From the NCBI GenBank assembly GCA_963785115.1, contig CAWATY010000006.1, positions 496,001-560,000 on the forward strand: a stretch of 64,000 bases of DNA. The letters run 5' to 3'. The stretch comes from JACCWP01 sp963785115 (GTDB taxonomy: Bacteria; Actinomycetota; Actinomycetes; Propionibacteriales; Nocardioidaceae). Shown here one piece after another: positions 8,219 through 15,502 of this stretch; within the stretch, counting starts at the first letter, position 1; each line of letters starts with the position of its first letter. The notes under the pieces were generated by a model. The model saw nothing but the letters and a program-made list of their open reading frames with translations, was not told where the DNA came from and did not search any database. The position numbers and the translations under genes are program-made.

Positions 8219-8797
8219 TCACAGATACATACCGCCGCCAGGACCCTGCGGCCGCTCGTCGCCCTGCCCCGGCGCACCCTGCTGGGGTCCGTGCGGGCCG
8301 CTGCCGCCGGGCAGTGCCCGGCGCATCTGCTCGAGCTGGGCCCGGGCCGCCATCTGCTGGGCGTAGATCGCCGTCTGGATGCCGTGGAACAGCCCCTCCA
8401 GCCACCCGACCAGCTGCGCTTGGGCGATCCGCAACTCCGACTCCGAGGGAGTCTCGGACCCGAACGGCAGGCTCAGCCGCTCGAGCTCCTCGACGAGCTC
8501 GGGGGCGAGGCCCTCCTCCAGCTCGGCGATCGACGAGGCGTGGATGTCGCGCAGCCGGACGCGGCTCGCCTCGTCGAGCGGGGCGGCCTTCACCTCCTCC
8601 AACAGCTGCCGGATCATGCTGCCGATCCGCATCACCTTCGCGGGCTGCTCGACGAGGTCGGTGAGCGCGCGCTCGGACGGCTCCTCGTCGCCCGACTCCG
8701 CCGAGCCCCCGGACGGGACGGGCACCGGCGTGCCATCGGGCCCGATCACCAGGTACCGCGGGTCGTCGCCGCCCTGCTCCGCTGGCTGGTCAGTCAT
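8219..8797 (-). CDS. bpa: bacterial proteasome activator
   Basis: A 192-residue protein of the Bpa/Rv3780 family. The family forms ATP-independent dodecameric rings that open the 20S proteasome gate for unfolded substrates. The helical core (about 40-155) contains ERALTDLVEQPAKVMRIGSM and the long helices typical of the family. A flexible Gly/Pro/Gln-rich tail ends in GMYL, matching the C-terminal hydrophobic-Tyr-X motif (GQYL in mycobacteria) that docks into proteasome pockets. The ATG is preceded at 6 nt by TAGGGT, consistent with a leaderless message. The proteasome genes themselves are not in the window. Confidence 0.92.
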   Translation of the reverse strand: MTDQPAEQGGDDPRYLVIGPDGTPVPVPSGGSAESGDEEPSERALTDLVEQPAKVMRIGSMIRQLLEEVKAAPLDEASRVRLRDIHASSIAELEEGLAPELVEELERLSLPFGSETPSESELRIAQAQLVGWLEGLFHGIQTAIYAQQMAARAQLEQMRRALPGGSGPHGPQQGAPGQGDERPQGPGGGMYL

Positions 8798-8803
8798 ACG
8801 TCC

Positions 8804-8809
8804 ACCCTA
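8804..8809 (-). promoter_or_regulatory. -10 box (TAGGGT) of a leaderless bpa promoter
   Basis: Read on the minus strand, TAGGGT is followed by 6 nt and then the bpa ATG. It lies in the short gap after the quinone reductase gene, so bpa can be transcribed independently. Confidence 0.5.
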
Positions 8810-8819
8810 CGGAGGGGGC

Positions 8820-9800
8820 TCAATCCATGGTGAGGACGACCTTGCCGACGCTCTCGCCCGCCTCCACGATCCGGTGCGCCTCCGCGGCCCGGTCCATCGG
8901 CAGCGCGGCGTGCACGACCGGCCGGACGACGCCGTCGGCCACCAGCGGCCAGACGTGCTCGGCGACGGCGGCCATGATCGCGGTCTTCTCGGCCACCGGC
9001 CGCGGGCGCAGCAGGGTCGCCGTGATCGCGGCTCCCTTGCTCATCAGCGCGCCGAGGTCGATCTCGGCCGTGGTGCCGCCCTGCATCCCGATGACGGCCA
9101 GCCGGCCGTTCTTCGCCAGCACGTCGATGTTGCGGGCCAGGTACTTGGCGCCCATCCCGTCGAGGACGACGTCGGCCCCGTGCCCGTCGGTGGCGTCACG
9201 GACCGCCGCGACGAAGTCCTGCTCGCGGTAGTTGACCAGCACGTCGGCGCCGAGCTCGGCGCACCGCTCGAGCTTCGCCGCCGAGCCGGCCGTCACCGCG
9301 ACCCGCGCCCCCAGGGCGTGGGCGAGCTGGATGGCCATCGTCCCGATGCCTCCGGCCCCACCGTGGACCAGCAACGTCTCGTGCGGCTGCAGCCCCGCGA
9401 TCATGAACACGTTGGACCACACCGTGGCCGCGACCTCGACCAGTCCGCCGGCCCGCACGAGGTCGATCCCGTCAGGCGGACGGACCACCTGACCGGCCGG
9501 CACCGCCACCTGTTCGGCGTAACCCCCACCGGTCAACAGGGCGCAGGCGGGGTCGCCGACCGACCAGCCCTCGACCTCGTCGCCGACCGCGAGCACCGTG
9601 CCGGCGCACTCGAGCCCCAACAGGTCGGAGGCGCCGGGTGGCGGTGAGTAGTGGCCCTGCCGCTGCAGCAGGTCGGCCCGGTTGATCCCCGCTGCGTGCA
9701 CCCGGAGCACCAGGTCGCCGGGTCCCGCCTCCGGGTCGGGCCGCTCGCCGACGGTCAGGACCTCGGGGCCCCCGGTGCCGTCGCACACCACGGCGCGCAC
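8820..9800 (-). CDS. NAD(P)H-quinone oxidoreductase, zinc-less MDR family (PIG3/QOR type)
   Basis: A 326-residue cytosolic oxidoreductase. The start GTG (VRAVVCDGTGGPEVL) directly follows the upstream gene's stop (TGA-C-GTG), which favours it over a longer in-frame start at 9827. Residues 1-120 form the GroES-like domain with HAAGINRADLLQRQGHY, typical of PIG3-type quinone reductases. The Rossmann NADPH-binding motif HGGAGGIGTMAIQLA follows near residue 145. It probably reduces quinones or detoxifies enones. Tight coupling to DUF6457 indicates one transcript. Confidence 0.88.
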   Translation of the reverse strand: MRAVVCDGTGGPEVLTVGERPDPEAGPGDLVLRVHAAGINRADLLQRQGHYSPPPGASDLLGLECAGTVLAVGDEVEGWSVGDPACALLTGGGYAEQVAVPAGQVVRPPDGIDLVRAGGLVEVAATVWSNVFMIAGLQPHETLLVHGGAGGIGTMAIQLAHALGARVAVTAGSAAKLERCAELGADVLVNYREQDFVAAVRDATDGHGADVVLDGMGAKYLARNIDVLAKNGRLAVIGMQGGTTAEIDLGALMSKGAAITATLLRPRPVAEKTAIMAAVAEHVWPLVADGVVRPVVHAALPMDRAAEAHRIVEAGESVGKVVLTMD

Positions 9801-9801
9801 G

Positions 9802-10077
9802 TCAGCCGGTCCCCTCGTCCGTGCCACCGGCCTCCTGCGCGGTACGCACCGCGAGCGCCGCGGCCGCCTCGGCGACGGCGCGCACGGTGTCTGCGCCGCC
9901 GCCGCGCAGGCCCGCGGCGTAGCCGACCAGGAACGTGGTGAGAGGGGCGGCGGGTCGGGCGATCGAGTGCGCAGCCTCGCGCGCGACGTCGAGCACGAGG
10001 TCGACGTCGACGTCGTCGGGCACGTCGAGCTCGGCGGCCAGCGCGCCGGTCCACTGCTGCAGTGTCATCGGGGGCAT
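9802..10077 (-). CDS. DUF6457 family protein
   Basis: A 91-residue helical protein beginning MPPMTLQQWTGALAAELDV and containing RPAAPLTTFLVGYAAG, the recognisable core of DUF6457. Members are often found beside molybdenum-cofactor or oxidoreductase genes in actinobacteria; the function is unknown. A second ATG three codons in (10068) is an equally possible start. The stop is one base from the next gene's start, so the two are likely co-translated. Confidence 0.78.
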   Translation of the reverse strand: MPPMTLQQWTGALAAELDVPDDVDVDLVLDVAREAAHSIARPAAPLTTFLVGYAAGLRGGGADTVRAVAEAAAALAVRTAQEAGGTDEGTG

Positions 10078-10112
10078 GCGCCCGAGTCTGGCAGCGGTGC
10101 AAGCATGGGGGG

Positions 10113-10976
10113 ATGTCCGACCCCGACCCGCGCACCGGGCGACCCGCCGAGCAGCCGGGGCCGCCGGTGCACGTCGCCCTCGTCCAGACCGCCGCCGGCA
10201 TCGACTCCGCCGCGCAGCGCGAGGCGCTCACGACCTGGTTGGAGCGGCTGCGGGCGATGCCCGGGCCGACCCCCGACCTGGTGGTGCTGCCGGAGGCCGT
10301 CATGCACGACTTCGGCGCTCCCGACCACGACCTGAGCGCGCACGCCGAGGATCTCGACGGACCGTTCGTGCAGCTGCTGGCCGACGAGGCGAAACGGCTC
10401 GGCAGCACGGTGGTCGCCGGCATGTTCGAGCGGGCCACGGACGACCCTCGCCCGTACAACACCCTGGTCGCGATCGGACCCGACGGCCGGCTGGCGGGGG
10501 TCTCGCGCAAGGTGCACCTGTACGACTCCTTCGGCTATCGCGAGTCGGACCGTTTGCGGCCCGGCCCGATCGAACCGGCGGTCGTCGCGGTCGGCGCGCT
10601 GCAGGTCGGCCTGATGACCTGCTACGACCTGCGCTTCCCGGAGTTCTCCCGGCTGCTCGTTGACGCCGGCGCGGACACCCTGTGCGTGCCCGCTGCCTGG
10701 GTGCGCGGCCCCCTCAAGGAAGACCACTGGGTGACCCTGTTGCGTGCCCGCGCCATCGAGAACACCTGCTGGGTGCTCGGCGCCGCACAGACGGGCGACA
10801 GTTACTGCGGACGCAGCCAGGTCGTCGACCCGCTCGGCATGGTGGTGGCCTCGGTGGGCGACGAGGAGGCACTGGTACGCGCCACGCTCGACCCGCAGCG
10901 GCTGACGGCGGCCCGGCGCCGCAACCCCGCCCTCGAGCATCGCCGGGTGCAGTTCCCGGCGTGGGACAGCCGGTGA
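10113..10976 (+). CDS. carbon-nitrogen hydrolase (nitrilase superfamily, Nit/omega-amidase type)
   Basis: A 287-residue cytosolic amidase with the full catalytic triad: Glu61 in LPEAVMHDF, Lys133 in SRKVHLYDSFGYRESD, and Cys170 in LMTCYDLRFPEFSRLL. The HLYDSFGYRES context is like the Nit1/Nit2 branch, which hydrolyses deaminated glutathione or omega-amides; the exact substrate is inferred. The ATG follows a run of six G with no separate leader. An AAGCAT sequence 6 nt upstream could serve as a weak -10 box. The gene is divergent from DUF6457, and its stop overlaps the next start (GTGA). Confidence 0.87.
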   Translation: MSDPDPRTGRPAEQPGPPVHVALVQTAAGIDSAAQREALTTWLERLRAMPGPTPDLVVLPEAVMHDFGAPDHDLSAHAEDLDGPFVQLLADEAKRLGSTVVAGMFERATDDPRPYNTLVAIGPDGRLAGVSRKVHLYDSFGYRESDRLRPGPIEPAVVAVGALQVGLMTCYDLRFPEFSRLLVDAGADTLCVPAAWVRGPLKEDHWVTLLRARAIENTCWVLGAAQTGDSYCGRSQVVDPLGMVVASVGDEEALVRATLDPQRLTAARRRNPALEHRRVQFPAWDSR

Positions 10977-12073
10977 CCGTCGACGGTCCAGCGACGAGCT
11001 CCGGGCGACGCGCCACGCGGACCACCGGGCACGGCTACGCGCCGGTCTCCGGCGGCGGGCTGTTCCGGGTGCTGGCGCGCAGCACGCTGGTGTCCGCCGG
11101 GTTGCTCGTCTGGCTGGTCGGCACCGCCGCGGCGGCCACCTCCGTCGTCGACGTCGACCGCGTCGTCGAGATCCCCGACCGCGTGGCGCTGTGGGGCGGC
11201 GCGCTGGTCGGCTGGCTGCACGTGGTGGCCCTCGCGCACCGGGTCGGGGGACGGGCGCGCTGGTGGGGGATGCTGGCCGCGGCCGCGGTCGTCGCCGCCA
11301 TCTGGTCCGACCGCGGCTGGGCGCTCTCCGGTGTGTCGGTGCTGACCGCTGCGGTGTCGGGCGTCGTCGCGGTGCTTCTCACCCGGCCCGCGGCGACGGC
11401 GCTGCGCAGCCTGCTGGAGTTCGGCTGGGCGCTCGCCCTGGCGGCCTCGGGGGCGCTCGCCGTCGCCGGTCTCAACGCGCCGGTGCGGCTCGAGCGCTAC
11501 ACGCTGGTCGCCGTCTGCCTCGCCCTGGCTCTGGTGATGGCCGTTGTGTGGCAGCTCGGTGCGGGATTGCACGGCCTCGGTCGGCGTGGGCTGGCGCTCG
11601 TCGTCGGCGGTGCGGTGGTGCTCGCTGGGCTGCTCGTCTACAGCCAGGTGCTGCGCACGTACGGCTCTCCCGCGATCGTCGATGCGGTGGACGACACGGT
11701 GGGCTGGCTGTCCGACAACCTCGGCGGGGTCCCGCGTCCGGTGGAGGCGCTGGTCGGTTTCCCCGTCCTGGTCTGGGGCATCGGCACCCGGGCCGTGCGC
11801 CGGCAGGGCTGGTGGATGTGCGCGTTCGGGGTGCTCGGCACCGCCATGCTCGCCGCATCACTGGCTGGTCCCCGGCTCGACCCCGCCTACGCCGCCCTGT
11901 CTGCGTTGTACTCCGCGGTCATCGGAGTCCTGCTCGGCCTGGTGCTGCGTCGGATCGACCTCGCGGTCACCGCTCGGCGCGAGCGGGGCGCCGGCGTCGG
12001 GCGCCGCGTGCTCCGCACCGGCGAGGTCGCCGTCCTGCGCCCAGAGCCGGGACGTACCCGCCCGTTGCGCTGA
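10973..12073 (+). CDS. multi-pass integral membrane protein, unknown function
   Basis: A 366-residue protein starting at the GTG that overlaps the amidase stop. About ten hydrophobic segments can be counted from residue 25 onward (for example VSAGLLVWLVGTAAAA). A short Arg-rich cytoplasmic tail follows. I recognise no catalytic motif or transporter signature. Coupling to the amidase gene suggests a shared transcript but gives no function. An alternative start further in cannot be excluded because no ribosome site is visible. Confidence 0.75.
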   Translation: MTVDGPATSSGRRATRTTGHGYAPVSGGGLFRVLARSTLVSAGLLVWLVGTAAAATSVVDVDRVVEIPDRVALWGGALVGWLHVVALAHRVGGRARWWGMLAAAAVVAAIWSDRGWALSGVSVLTAAVSGVVAVLLTRPAATALRSLLEFGWALALAASGALAVAGLNAPVRLERYTLVAVCLALALVMAVVWQLGAGLHGLGRRGLALVVGGAVVLAGLLVYSQVLRTYGSPAIVDAVDDTVGWLSDNLGGVPRPVEALVGFPVLVWGIGTRAVRRQGWWMCAFGVLGTAMLAASLAGPRLDPAYAALSALYSAVIGVLLGLVLRRIDLAVTARRERGAGVGRRVLRTGEVAVLRPEPGRTRPLR

Positions 12074-12130
12074 CCGCCGGGCCACCGGACACCCGCCGCG
12101 CCAGGTGTAGCGTCAGGCCGCGATCGCGCG

Positions 12131-12196
12131 GTGATCGGCCACCTGATCAACCACCTGATCGACCGCTGATCGACCACTGATCGACCACTGATCGAC
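12131..12196. repeat. phased array of six TGATC-type repeats upstream of the biotinyl carrier
   Basis: TGATC occurs at 12132, 12144, 12156, 12167, 12178 and 12189, mostly inside the unit CTGATCGACCA. Spacing is 12, 12, 11, 11 and 11 bp, about one helical turn. The array ends 26 bp before the start at 12222, so it could bind a regulator cooperatively on one DNA face. Confidence 0.6.
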
Positions 12197-12221
12197 CCGG
12201 AACGACGAGGAGGCAGCCGCC

Positions 12222-12437
12222 GTGGCCCACGAGGTCGTCGCCGAGATGGTCGCCAACGTCCTGACGGTCGTTGCGGAACCCGGCAGCACCGTGGAGCCCG
12301 GCGACACGATCGTCGTCCTCGAGTCGATGAAGATGGAGATCCCCGTCCTCGCCGAGTTCGGCGGCACGCTGGTCGACGTCCGGGTCACTCCTGGCGACGT
12401 CGTTCAGGAAGGCGACGTGCTCGCGATCCTCTCCTGA
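12222..12437 (+). CDS. stand-alone biotin/lipoyl carrier protein
   Basis: A 71-residue single-domain biotinyl carrier. The attachment lysine lies in ESMKMEIP, and the flanking Pro/Gly hairpins (VEPGDTIVVL, TPGDVVQEGDVL) match the barrel-sandwich hybrid fold. It would be biotinylated by BirA and serve as a carboxyl carrier for an acyl-CoA carboxylase encoded elsewhere. The GTG start has a strong GAGGAGG site 8 nt upstream (12207-12213). The preceding repeat array may regulate it. Confidence 0.92.
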   Translation: MAHEVVAEMVANVLTVVAEPGSTVEPGDTIVVLESMKMEIPVLAEFGGTLVDVRVTPGDVVQEGDVLAILS

Positions 12438-12469
12438 TGGGAGGATCGGCGCGGGCCGTGACCCGGCCC

Positions 12470-12558
12470 GGAGGGGTGCCGGAGTGGCCTATCGGAACCG
12501 CCTTGAAAGCGGTCGCTGGCAGCAATGTCAGCCGCGGGTTCGAATCCCGCCCCCTCTG
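12470..12558 (+). tRNA. tRNA-Ser(TGA)
   Basis: The acceptor stem GGAGGGG pairs with CCCCTCT, with a terminal G-T pair. The anticodon stem ACCGC/GCGGT encloses loop CTTGAAA, giving anticodon TGA (12504-12506). A long variable arm and the T-loop TTCGAAT follow. The 89-nt length fits a class II tRNA. CCA is not encoded. Confidence 0.95.
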
Positions 12559-12617
12559 CTGATCGCTTGACCGTCTGCCGGCGCAGGTGGGCGCCCGACC
12601 TGGCGAGGAGCCGCCGC

Positions 12618-13160
12618 GTGCCGTCCGACAGCCCTGGCAGCCCTGGCAGCCCTGGCAGCCCTGGCAGCCCTGGCAGCCCTGGCAGCCCTGGCAACACCGT
12701 CTACCGGTTGGACCGGGCACACCCGGTCGGCGTGCTCGGGCGACTTGCCACCGGCACCGGCGTCGGGGTCGGCCTGCTGGTGCTGCTGGCGGCGCTGGTC
12801 GGCCTGCCGACGCCGCTCGCGGTGGTCCTGCTGGTGGCTCTCGGGGTCGCGGCCGTGCTCACGGCGCTCGCGGCGGTCCGGGTGATCCGACCGCCCGTGC
12901 TGCTGCGGCTCGACGAGGCGGGGTACGAGGTGCGCGTGCTGCGTGGAGCGGGAGAGTCGGCGGCCCTCTGGTCGGACGTCGTCGGAGTGCGCCGCGAGGA
13001 GCTCGTCGTGGGGCCGTGCCTGGTGCTGGCCCTCAGTGGCGACCGACGCAGCGTCGTGCCGCTGCGGTTGCTCGCGGGTGGGCCCGCGACCGCCGACGGG
13101 CTGGAGGCGGACCTGCGGGGCCGGCTGGACCGGGCGCACGGTCAGCGACGGCTGACCTAG
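12618..13160 (+). CDS. membrane protein with N-terminal (Ser-Pro-Gly)7 repeat and PH-like domain
   Basis: A 180-residue protein starting at GTG 12618, which has GAGGAG 8 nt upstream. After VPSD come seven perfect SPG triplets, then two transmembrane segments (about residues 38-85, rich in Val/Leu/Ala). The cytoplasmic domain contains YEVRVLRGAGESAALWSDVV, resembling the bacterial PH-like domain that follows two membrane helices in many actinobacterial proteins. Function is unknown. The repeat is collagen-like in composition but far too short for a triple helix. It starts 59 nt after a tRNA gene. Confidence 0.72.
   Translation: MPSDSPGSPGSPGSPGSPGSPGSPGNTVYRLDRAHPVGVLGRLATGTGVGVGLLVLLAALVGLPTPLAVVLLVALGVAAVLTALAAVRVIRPPVLLRLDEAGYEVRVLRGAGESAALWSDVVGVRREELVVGPCLVLALSGDRRSVVPLRLLAGGPATADGLEADLRGRLDRAHGQRRLT
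12630..12692 (+). repeat. seven perfect 9-bp tandem repeats (AGCCCTGGC)
   Basis: The unit AGCCCTGGC is repeated seven times without a mismatch and encodes Ser-Pro-Gly each time. Length change by slipped replication would keep the reading frame. Confidence 0.9.
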
Positions 13161-13178
13161 CGCCGGTGGTGGGTGGAG

Positions 13179-13269
13179 CGGAGGTGGCGGGATTTGAACC
13201 CGCGAGAGGGGATGAACCCTCAACCCGCTTAGCAGGCGGGCGCCATAGACCGGACTAGGCGACACCTCC
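13179..13269 (-). tRNA. tRNA-Ser(GCT)
   Basis: On the minus strand the acceptor GGAGGTG pairs perfectly with CACCTCC. The anticodon loop CTGCTAA gives GCT. A long variable arm and the T-loop TTCAAAT are present. No encoded CCA follows the discriminator G. Confidence 0.95.
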
Positions 13270-13424
13270 ATGCCGCTCACCCGGGGGGCGGTCGGCGAAG
13301 GCGACAGGCTACCGGGCGGGTCCGAGCACCAGCAAAACGTGTTGCTCGTCGGAGCGCTCATCCGATCGTCTGGTTTTCCGTCGGACGTTCGTCCGTTCAG
13401 CGCTGTCGGCGCTCTGCGCGCTCC

Positions 13425-13430
13425 TACTCT
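13425..13430 (+). promoter_or_regulatory. -10 box (TACTCT) of a leaderless promoter
   Basis: TACTCT stands 6 nt before the GTG start of the EPTD-repeat protein, and no ribosome binding site is present. Confidence 0.5.
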
Positions 13431-13436
13431 GCGCGC

Positions 13437-14777
13437 GTGAGGGATGTGCGTCCGCGGCGGAGGGCCGCCTGGCCGGGAGCCGTGCTGACGATCGTGGTCG
13501 TCGGCGCGAGCAGCGTGGTGCTGCCCTGGGCAGGCCCGGCGTACGGCGTCGACGGCTGCGCGACCCGACCGATCTATCCCGGTGCGGCGGCCGGTGCTCG
13601 AGCGCTCGACGAGGCCGCCGACGAGGCCGCCGACGAGGGCGCCGAGGAGCAGACTGAGGAGCCGACTGAGGAGCCGACTGAGGAGCCGACTGACGAGCCG
13701 ACTGACGAGCCGACCGACGAGCCGACCGACGAGCCGACCGACGAGCCGACCGACGAGCCGACCGACGAGCCGACCGACGAGCCGACCGACGCGCCGACCG
13801 ACGAGCCCACCGACGAGCCCACCGACGACACCACTGAGGAGCCGACGGCCGAGGACGCACCGCAGGAGGTCCGCCAGGTCAGCGACGACGACACGCCTCC
13901 GACCACCCCAGGCGGTGGCGGGGGCGATCCCACCGAGCCCCCCGGTGACGGCGACGACGACCCAGGCGACGACCCCGGATCCGATCCCGATGACGGCGGC
14001 GACGAGCCGGCCGCGCTGTCCATCCGGTCCGTGGCGAATCCGCAGAGCGTCGAGCAGGGCGACACGTTGACGATCTCGATCACGGTGTCCAACGCGGGCC
14101 CCGGCTCCGACCCCGGCGTCGTGGTGAATGCCGCGATGCCGGACGGCCTCGAGGTCGTGGGCATGCCGGACGCGTACGACCCGGCGACCGGCGTCTGGGA
14201 CATCGGCTCGATGAGCGCCGGCCAGACCATCACCCTCGTCCTGGTCGTCGAGGTGACCAGTGGCGAGGACTCGGTGGTCGCGCACCCGTCGGTCACCGGC
14301 GAGTCGACCGACGAGATGGTCATCGACAACGAGGGCTGCACCCTGGTCGAGGTGCAACCGCCCGGTTCCGGCGACGACTCCGGCGGCGACCCGGTCGGCG
14401 AGCCGGGCGTGCACTATGGCGACCCGACTGATCCGGGCGGTGACTCCGGCCCTTCCGGCGACACCACATCGCCTGGTCAGGACGGCGCCGACGGTTCCGA
14501 CGCCGATGGAGCGCCAGGATCCGATGACCCCGATGATCCCGAGGCGTCGGCCGGCACCGAGTCACCGGACGGCTCCGTGACGGACCCGACCGACGAGGCG
14601 ACAGGCGGTCAGGCCTCCGAGCAGGCCGCGCCGCGCGGAGACGTCCCGTCCAGCCGTACCGGTTCGGAGTCTGCGCTGATGATGCTGGGCTGGATGCTGC
14701 TCGCGGGTGGCGTGGTCCTGCTGCTGATGGGCAGGATGCGCCGCCGCACCGCCCTGGATTCGGCGACCCGCAGCTGA
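13437..14777 (+). CDS. secreted, membrane-anchored surface protein with Glu-Pro-Thr-Asp repeats and DUF11-like domain
   Basis: A 446-residue protein. An N-terminal signal sequence (RRRAAW, then a hydrophobic stretch to PAYG, about residue 37) precedes an acidic Pro/Thr stalk of sixteen 4-residue units. Around residues 193-300 lies a beta-sandwich of DUF11/CARDB type with QGDTLTISITVSNAGPGSDP. Another acidic, disordered Asp/Gly/Ser/Pro region follows. The protein ends with a transmembrane helix (about 413-433) and the basic tail GRMRRRT. No LPXTG motif is present, so anchoring is by the helix. It may be a cell-wall spanning stalk or adhesin; the ligand is unknown. Confidence 0.8.
   Translation: MRDVRPRRRAAWPGAVLTIVVVGASSVVLPWAGPAYGVDGCATRPIYPGAAAGARALDEAADEAADEGAEEQTEEPTEEPTEEPTDEPTDEPTDEPTDEPTDEPTDEPTDEPTDEPTDAPTDEPTDEPTDDTTEEPTAEDAPQEVRQVSDDDTPPTTPGGGGGDPTEPPGDGDDDPGDDPGSDPDDGGDEPAALSIRSVANPQSVEQGDTLTISITVSNAGPGSDPGVVVNAAMPDGLEVVGMPDAYDPATGVWDIGSMSAGQTITLVLVVEVTSGEDSVVAHPSVTGESTDEMVIDNEGCTLVEVQPPGSGDDSGGDPVGEPGVHYGDPTDPGGDSGPSGDTTSPGQDGADGSDADGAPGSDDPDDPEASAGTESPDGSVTDPTDEATGGQASEQAAPRGDVPSSRTGSESALMMLGWMLLAGGVVLLLMGRMRRRTALDSATRS
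13659..13850 (+). repeat. sixteen 12-bp in-frame tandem repeats
   Basis: Units close to GAGCCGACCGAC run from 13659 to 13850 and encode EPTD, with EPTE at the start and APTD, DTTE and EPTA near the end. The central nine units are nearly identical at the DNA level, indicating recent expansion. Confidence 0.9.
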
Positions 14778-14790
14778 CCCACCGCCCACC

Positions 14791-14846
14791 CCGACCTGTC
14801 ACCGCCAGAACGCCATAGACGGCGGTGTGCCGGTGACAACTCGGGT
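14791..14846. repeat. 56-bp structured intergenic element, copy A
   Basis: The element is bounded by CCGACCTGTCACCGCC on the left and CCGGTGACAACTCGGGT on the right, whose TGTCACCG/CGGTGACA parts are inverted repeats. It fills the gap between two convergent genes. Copy B at 58889-58944 has the same arms but its 23-nt core is in the opposite orientation. Confidence 0.8.
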
Positions 14847-14850
14847 ACGG

Positions 14851-15501
14851 CTAGTCGAGGAGCTCGGCGATCCGACGGGCCTGCCCACGACCGAAGTCGC
14901 CGGAGATCGCGACCAGCCCGTCGGTGATCGGCTGGGCAACGGTGGGGGCGGTGACGACCTCGGTGCCGACGACGACGGCAAGCTGGGTGTTGCTCCCGAC
15001 CAACCGCCGGGTGATCCGGGCGAAGGTCAGCGCGCCGGGGTCGTCGAGCTGGACGATGACCGTCCACGCCCCGGCCCGCGGCTCGGCCTCGGCACGGGCG
15101 TCCTCGACCTGCACCCGCTGACCCGCGGCCAGCCGGAAGCGGGCCGCGCCGTCGACCGAGCAGTACAGCTGCGCCGCGGGTCGGGACCGGCAGCTCGGAC
15201 CGTTGGGAGCCGGCAGCTGGCGTACCACTGCGGCGAGCAGCAGGGCCGCGTCATCGCCGTCGTTGCCGTCGTCGCCGTCGTGCTCCGTGGGGTCATCCGT
15301 GGGGTCGTCGGTCTGGTCGTCACCGTCGTCGGTGGGTCCGTCACCGTCGTCGGTGGGTCCGTCGGTCACGGTCGAACCGCTGGCGGTCGGCTCGTCGTCC
15401 TCGCCGTCGCCGTCGTCGCCCGAGCAGGCAGCGACGCCCAGCGCCAGCACGAGTGTCAGCCCCAGTGCCAGCCTGCGGACCGGCGCTCCCCCCAGCCGCA
15501 C
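14851..15501 (-). CDS. lipoprotein with SecD-type periplasmic (P1 head-like) domain
   Basis: A 216-residue protein with a lipobox (VAAC, Cys26) after a hydrophobic signal, so it is probably anchored to the outer face of the membrane. An acidic Asp/Gly/Thr linker (27-75) follows. The C-terminal part contains LAVVVGTEVVTAPTVAQPI and ISGDFGRGQARRIAELL. This matches the substrate-facing head domain of SecD, but no SecD transmembrane part is present. The start GTG is one base after the pckG stop, so the two are probably co-transcribed. It might assist exported proteins, which is inference. Confidence 0.72.
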   Translation of the reverse strand: MRLGGAPVRRLALGLTLVLALGVAACSGDDGDGEDDEPTASGSTVTDGPTDDGDGPTDDGDDQTDDPTDDPTEHDGDDGNDGDDAALLLAAVVRQLPAPNGPSCRSRPAAQLYCSVDGAARFRLAAGQRVQVEDARAEAEPRAGAWTVIVQLDDPGALTFARITRRLVGSNTQLAVVVGTEVVTAPTVAQPITDGLVAISGDFGRGQARRIAELLD

Positions 15502-15502
15502 G

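Noticed and set aside
12630..12692. Short tandem repeat that could look like a CRISPR array
   Set aside because: Units are 9 bp without spacers and encode Ser-Pro-Gly in frame, so it is a coding minisatellite.
13659..13850. 12-bp repeat array considered as iterons of an origin
   Set aside because: It lies inside a coding frame and translates to regular EPTD units; no replication gene is nearby.
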